Of a stretch of 7,393 nucleotides of DNA, positions 6,202 through 7,393 are shown one piece after another; positions within the stretch are counted from its first letter, which is position 1; each line of letters begins with the position of its first letter. The notes under the pieces are model-generated. The model searched no databases and was not told the origin of the DNA. It worked only from the letters and a program-made list of their open reading frames with translations. Position numbers and translations under genes: made by a program. The DNA is from Thermoleophilia bacterium (GTDB lineage: Bacteria > Actinomycetota > Thermoleophilia > Gaiellales > Gaiellaceae): assembly GCA_025934335.1 (NCBI GenBank), contig JAICYG010000135.1, positions 1-7,393 of the forward strand. Reading direction: 5' to 3'.

Positions 6202-6369
6202 CGACGTAAAGACCCCCGGTGCAGGCGAAAGTCATCGGGCAGCTCCGGCGCGAAAGAGCGTCGCTACAACTGGTCGAGGGAGATGCCCTCACGGCGCGCG
6301 AGGTCTTCGCGTCCCCGAGCGATCGACTCGCGCCCGTGAGAGGGAGTCTTTAGCACGAACCAACACAGA
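6202..6369. other. Gene-poor structured stretch between STAS and the tandem repeats
   Basis: No convincing gene is present. On the minus strand one frame ends in ARGREDLARREGISLDQL and a TAG at 6266-6264. The REGISLDQL ending resembles the helix of ribbon-helix-helix antitoxins (REGISLNQF type), so a decayed antitoxin remnant is possible but weak. The same frame runs back through the 89-bp repeats, which argues against a real gene. CACGA (6356-6360) and TCGTG (6370-6374) form a small inverted pair at the repeat boundary. Confidence 0.3.
6288..6340. repeat. Imperfect long inverted repeat
   Basis: CTCACGGCGCGCGAG (6288-6302) pairs with CTCGCGCCCGTGAG (6327-6340). There are seven perfect outer pairs, then CGCG and AG/CT pairs interrupted by small bulges, around a loop of about 24 nt. 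The loop itself contains GAGCGATCGACTC, a near-palindrome. The fold can form in RNA from either strand. No T-run follows, so it is not a classical terminator. Confidence 0.4.
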
Positions 6370-6423
6370 TCGTGCCGGCTGTGGACAGTCTGTCGCACTC
6401 TGGTCACGTCGTTTGGCGATGGG

Positions 6424-6443
6424 CCATGGCCGAAGGGCCGTGG
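6424..6443. repeat. Hairpin of repeat unit A
   Basis: CCATGGCC (6424-6431) pairs with GGCCGTGG (6436-6443) through eight pairs including one G-T wobble, around the loop GAAG. Confidence 0.6.
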
Positions 6444-6510
6444 AGCGGAAGCTGTCAGTCGTGCTGGCTGTGGACAGTTTGTTGCACTCTCGTCACGTCG
6501 TTTGGCGTCG

Positions 6511-6535
6511 GGACACGGCCCGGAGGGCCGTGTCC
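6511..6535. terminator. Perfect 11-bp hairpin of unit B, possible hslR terminator
   Basis: GGACACGGCCC (6511-6521) pairs perfectly with GGGCCGTGTCC (6525-6535) around a 3-nt loop. It begins 8 nt past the hslR stop on the minus strand, where a terminator would be expected. The sequence after it on that strand has no T-tract, so if it ends transcription it does so without the classical U-run. Its main role may instead be as part of the repeat element. Confidence 0.45.
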
Positions 6536-6543
6536 GGGAGCTG

Positions 6544-6948
6544 TCAGTCACCTCGCCGCCGCCGCCGCTCCGCGTGGCGCAGCGCATCGAGGCGCCGCCG
6601 GTCCTGCTTCGTCGGCCGCGCGCCGAGGTCGGCGCCGAGCGGGGGCGGGGCGACGCGGCGCTGCAGCGCCGCCCGCTCGCGCGCCTCGCGCGACTCCTCC
6701 CGCTCCTCGTACAGGTCGCGCGCGACGCTCGCCGGGCCGCGCCGGTCGGCGAGCCCGTGGATGTCCACCGTCCACTCCGTCGTCCCGATCCGGATCTGCA
6801 TCGCGTCGCCGACGCGGACGTCCTTCGCCGGCTTCACCCGCGCGCCGTTCACGTGCACATGCCCGCCGAGCACCGCCTCCGTCGCGAGCGCACGCGTCTT
6901 GAAGAACCGTGCCGCCCACAGCCACTTGTCGACCCGCACCGCCTCCAC
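6544..6948 (-). CDS. hslR: S4-domain RNA-binding protein, Hsp15 family
   Basis: This 134-residue protein opens with the Hsp15 signature RVDKWLWAARFFKTRALATEAV (5-26), followed by GGHVHVNGARVKPAKDVRVGDAMQIRIG (28-55), which completes the S4 RNA-binding fold. Residues 60-134 are a highly charged Arg/Glu-rich tail ending ERRRRRGD. E. coli Hsp15 binds 50S subunits that carry stalled nascent chains. A similar ribosome-rescue role is inferred, but actinobacterial members vary. GTG 6948 is chosen as start because it sits 5 nt from a -10-like AATATA, suiting a leaderless message. GTG 6939 would give VRVDKWLW, closer to typical N-termini, with GGAGG only 3 nt upstream. It is divergent from the VOC gene, and its stop lies in the 89-bp repeat. 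Confidence 0.86.
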   Translation of the reverse strand: MEAVRVDKWLWAARFFKTRALATEAVLGGHVHVNGARVKPAKDVRVGDAMQIRIGTTEWTVDIHGLADRRGPASVARDLYEEREESREARERAALQRRVAPPPLGADLGARPTKQDRRRLDALRHAERRRRRGD

Positions 6949-6965
6949 GGACGTATATTCGCGCC
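6949..6965. promoter_or_regulatory. Candidate bidirectional leaderless promoter
   Basis: The 17 bp between two divergent GTG starts hold ACGTATATTC, the most AT-rich patch of the region. TATATT (6954-6959) ends 6 nt before GTG 6966 on the plus strand. Its complement AATATA ends 5 nt before GTG 6948 on the minus strand. There is no room for ribosome sites, so both messages would start at or next to their start codons. No clear -35 elements were found. Confidence 0.45.
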
Positions 6966-7393
6966 GTGCGGATGGGCGCCGTCCACCTCACGGTCTCCGA
7001 CCTCGACCGATCGCTTCGCTACTACGAGCAGCAGATCGGCCTGCTCGTCCACCAGCGCGAGAACGGCACGGCGCGGCTCGGCGCGGGCGGGGAGGACCTG
7101 CTCGTCCTGACCGAGCAGCCCGGCGCACGCCCGGCCGACGGCTACTCCGGCCTCTTCCACTTCGCCCTGCTCGTGCCGACGCGCGAGGACCTCGGCCGCT
7201 GGCTCGCGCACGCCGCTTCCGACCGCGTCCAGCTCTCCGGCCTCTCCGACCACTTCGTCAGCGAGGCGATCTACCTGCGCGACCCCGACCACCCCGGGAT
7301 CGAGATCTACGCCGACCGGCCGCGCGCGCTCTGGGAGGGCAAGGTCCGCGAGCAGATGACGACGCTGCCGCTCGACACCGACGACCTGCTGCG
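6966..7393 (+). CDS. VOC-family dioxygenase, CatE-like, 3' end cut by the window edge
   Basis: The frame is open for 142 codons to the edge and shows one vicinal-oxygen-chelate domain. GAVHLTVSDLDRSLRYYEQQIGL (4-26) is the first beta-alpha module with candidate metal ligand H7. GLFHFALLVPTREDLGRWLAH (62-82) carries H65. SDHFVSEAIYLRDPDHPGIEIYADRPR (94-120) carries E113. This H/H/E set and the GLFHFALLVP and DHFVSEAIYLRDPD blocks match the CatE/catechol-2,3-dioxygenase-like group, whose members have two such domains in about 280 residues. The second domain would lie beyond the edge. The likely reaction is metal-dependent ring cleavage of a catechol or a related VOC reaction; the substrate is unknown. 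GTG 6966 is preferred, with ATG 6972 possible. A glyoxalase-type function cannot be excluded. Confidence 0.88.
   Translation, partial: MRMGAVHLTVSDLDRSLRYYEQQIGLLVHQRENGTARLGAGGEDLLVLTEQPGARPADGYSGLFHFALLVPTREDLGRWLAHAASDRVQLSGLSDHFVSEAIYLRDPDHPGIEIYADRPRALWEGKVREQMTTLPLDTDDLL

Larger units (their letters stand above)
6370..6547. repeat. Two tandem 89-bp repeat units
   Basis: Unit A is 6370-6458 and unit B is 6459-6547. Both are 89 bp and mostly identical, with runs such as GGCTGTGGACAGT, TCACGTCGTTTGGCG and AGCTGTCAG in register. The differences cluster in the central hairpin, where they largely preserve pairing. The hslR stop codon (6546-6544) lies on the outer edge of unit B. Each unit also carries TGTGGACAG, the complement of CTGTCCACA (6380-6388 and 6469-6477). 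The units are directly abutting with no spacer, so this is not a CRISPR array. It may be a dispersed intergenic element, which needs a genome to decide. Confidence 0.85.

Noticed and set aside
4830..6209. Open frame of 459 codons on the plus strand over the flavodoxin and sigma genes
   Set aside because: An out-of-frame shadow of two well-supported genes, rich in Arg and Ala with no motif.
6370..6547. CRISPR array
   Set aside because: Only two abutting 89-bp units with no spacers, and no cas gene nearby.
6370..6547. Replication origin
   Set aside because: Two DnaA-box-like nonamers are too few. There is no AT-rich unwinding region and no dnaA, dnaN or rep gene in the window.
6264..6587. A 107-codon minus-strand frame running through the tandem repeats
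   Set aside because: Most of it is the repeat read as protein, it stays open only because the units have equal length, and it overlaps the hslR end. Only its last residues recall an RHH helix.

Overview
The window is very GC-rich, with G or C at almost every third codon position, many GTG starts, tightly packed and overlapping genes, and little AT-rich DNA. This gene content fits a high-GC actinobacterium: an actinobacterial-style hom-thrC pair, a SigG/SigX5-like sigma factor with a SnoaL-like tail, a STAS protein and DUF4389. My best guess is the Thermoleophilia (Gaiella/Solirubrobacter side). That placement rests on style and family memory, not on a marker gene.

Layout. (1) 1-2186, minus strand: threonine biosynthesis, homoserine dehydrogenase (hom) followed by threonine synthase (thrC, running off the left edge), joined by an ATGA stop/start overlap. 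(2) 2245-3480, plus strand: an MFS transporter of the GPH/SLC45-like type, divergent from hom. (3) 3416-3829, minus strand: a small membrane-protein gene that can be read only by changing frame twice, so it is a pseudogene or carries sequence errors. It converges on and overlaps the transporter. (4) 3947-6066, plus strand: a three-gene run with a two-repeat DUF4389 membrane protein, a flavodoxin-like protein and an ECF sigma factor with a C-terminal SnoaL-like domain. (5) 5959-6201, minus strand: an N-terminally short STAS-domain protein whose 3' end lies antisense within the sigma gene. (6) 6202-6543: a gene-poor, structured stretch with an imperfect inverted repeat and two tandem 89-bp repeat units, each with a hairpin and a DnaA-box-like nonamer. 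(7) 6544-7393: an Hsp15-like S4 RNA-binding protein (minus) and a CatE-like VOC/extradiol dioxygenase gene (plus, cut by the right edge), divergent from a 17-bp AT-rich core that may act as one bidirectional, leaderless promoter.

How the genes may work together. Hom and ThrC are consecutive enzymes of threonine synthesis apart from the kinase ThrB, which is not seen here. The DUF4389-flavodoxin-sigma run looks co-transcribed and could be a self-contained regulatory/redox unit, with the convergent STAS protein as a further regulatory candidate. That is inference from arrangement only; no anti-sigma factor is visible. The rest looks like ordinary housekeeping or accessory metabolism. The parts most worth a second look are the 6202-6547 repeat region, the antisense sigma/STAS overlap, the frame-disrupted membrane gene and the bidirectional promoter.
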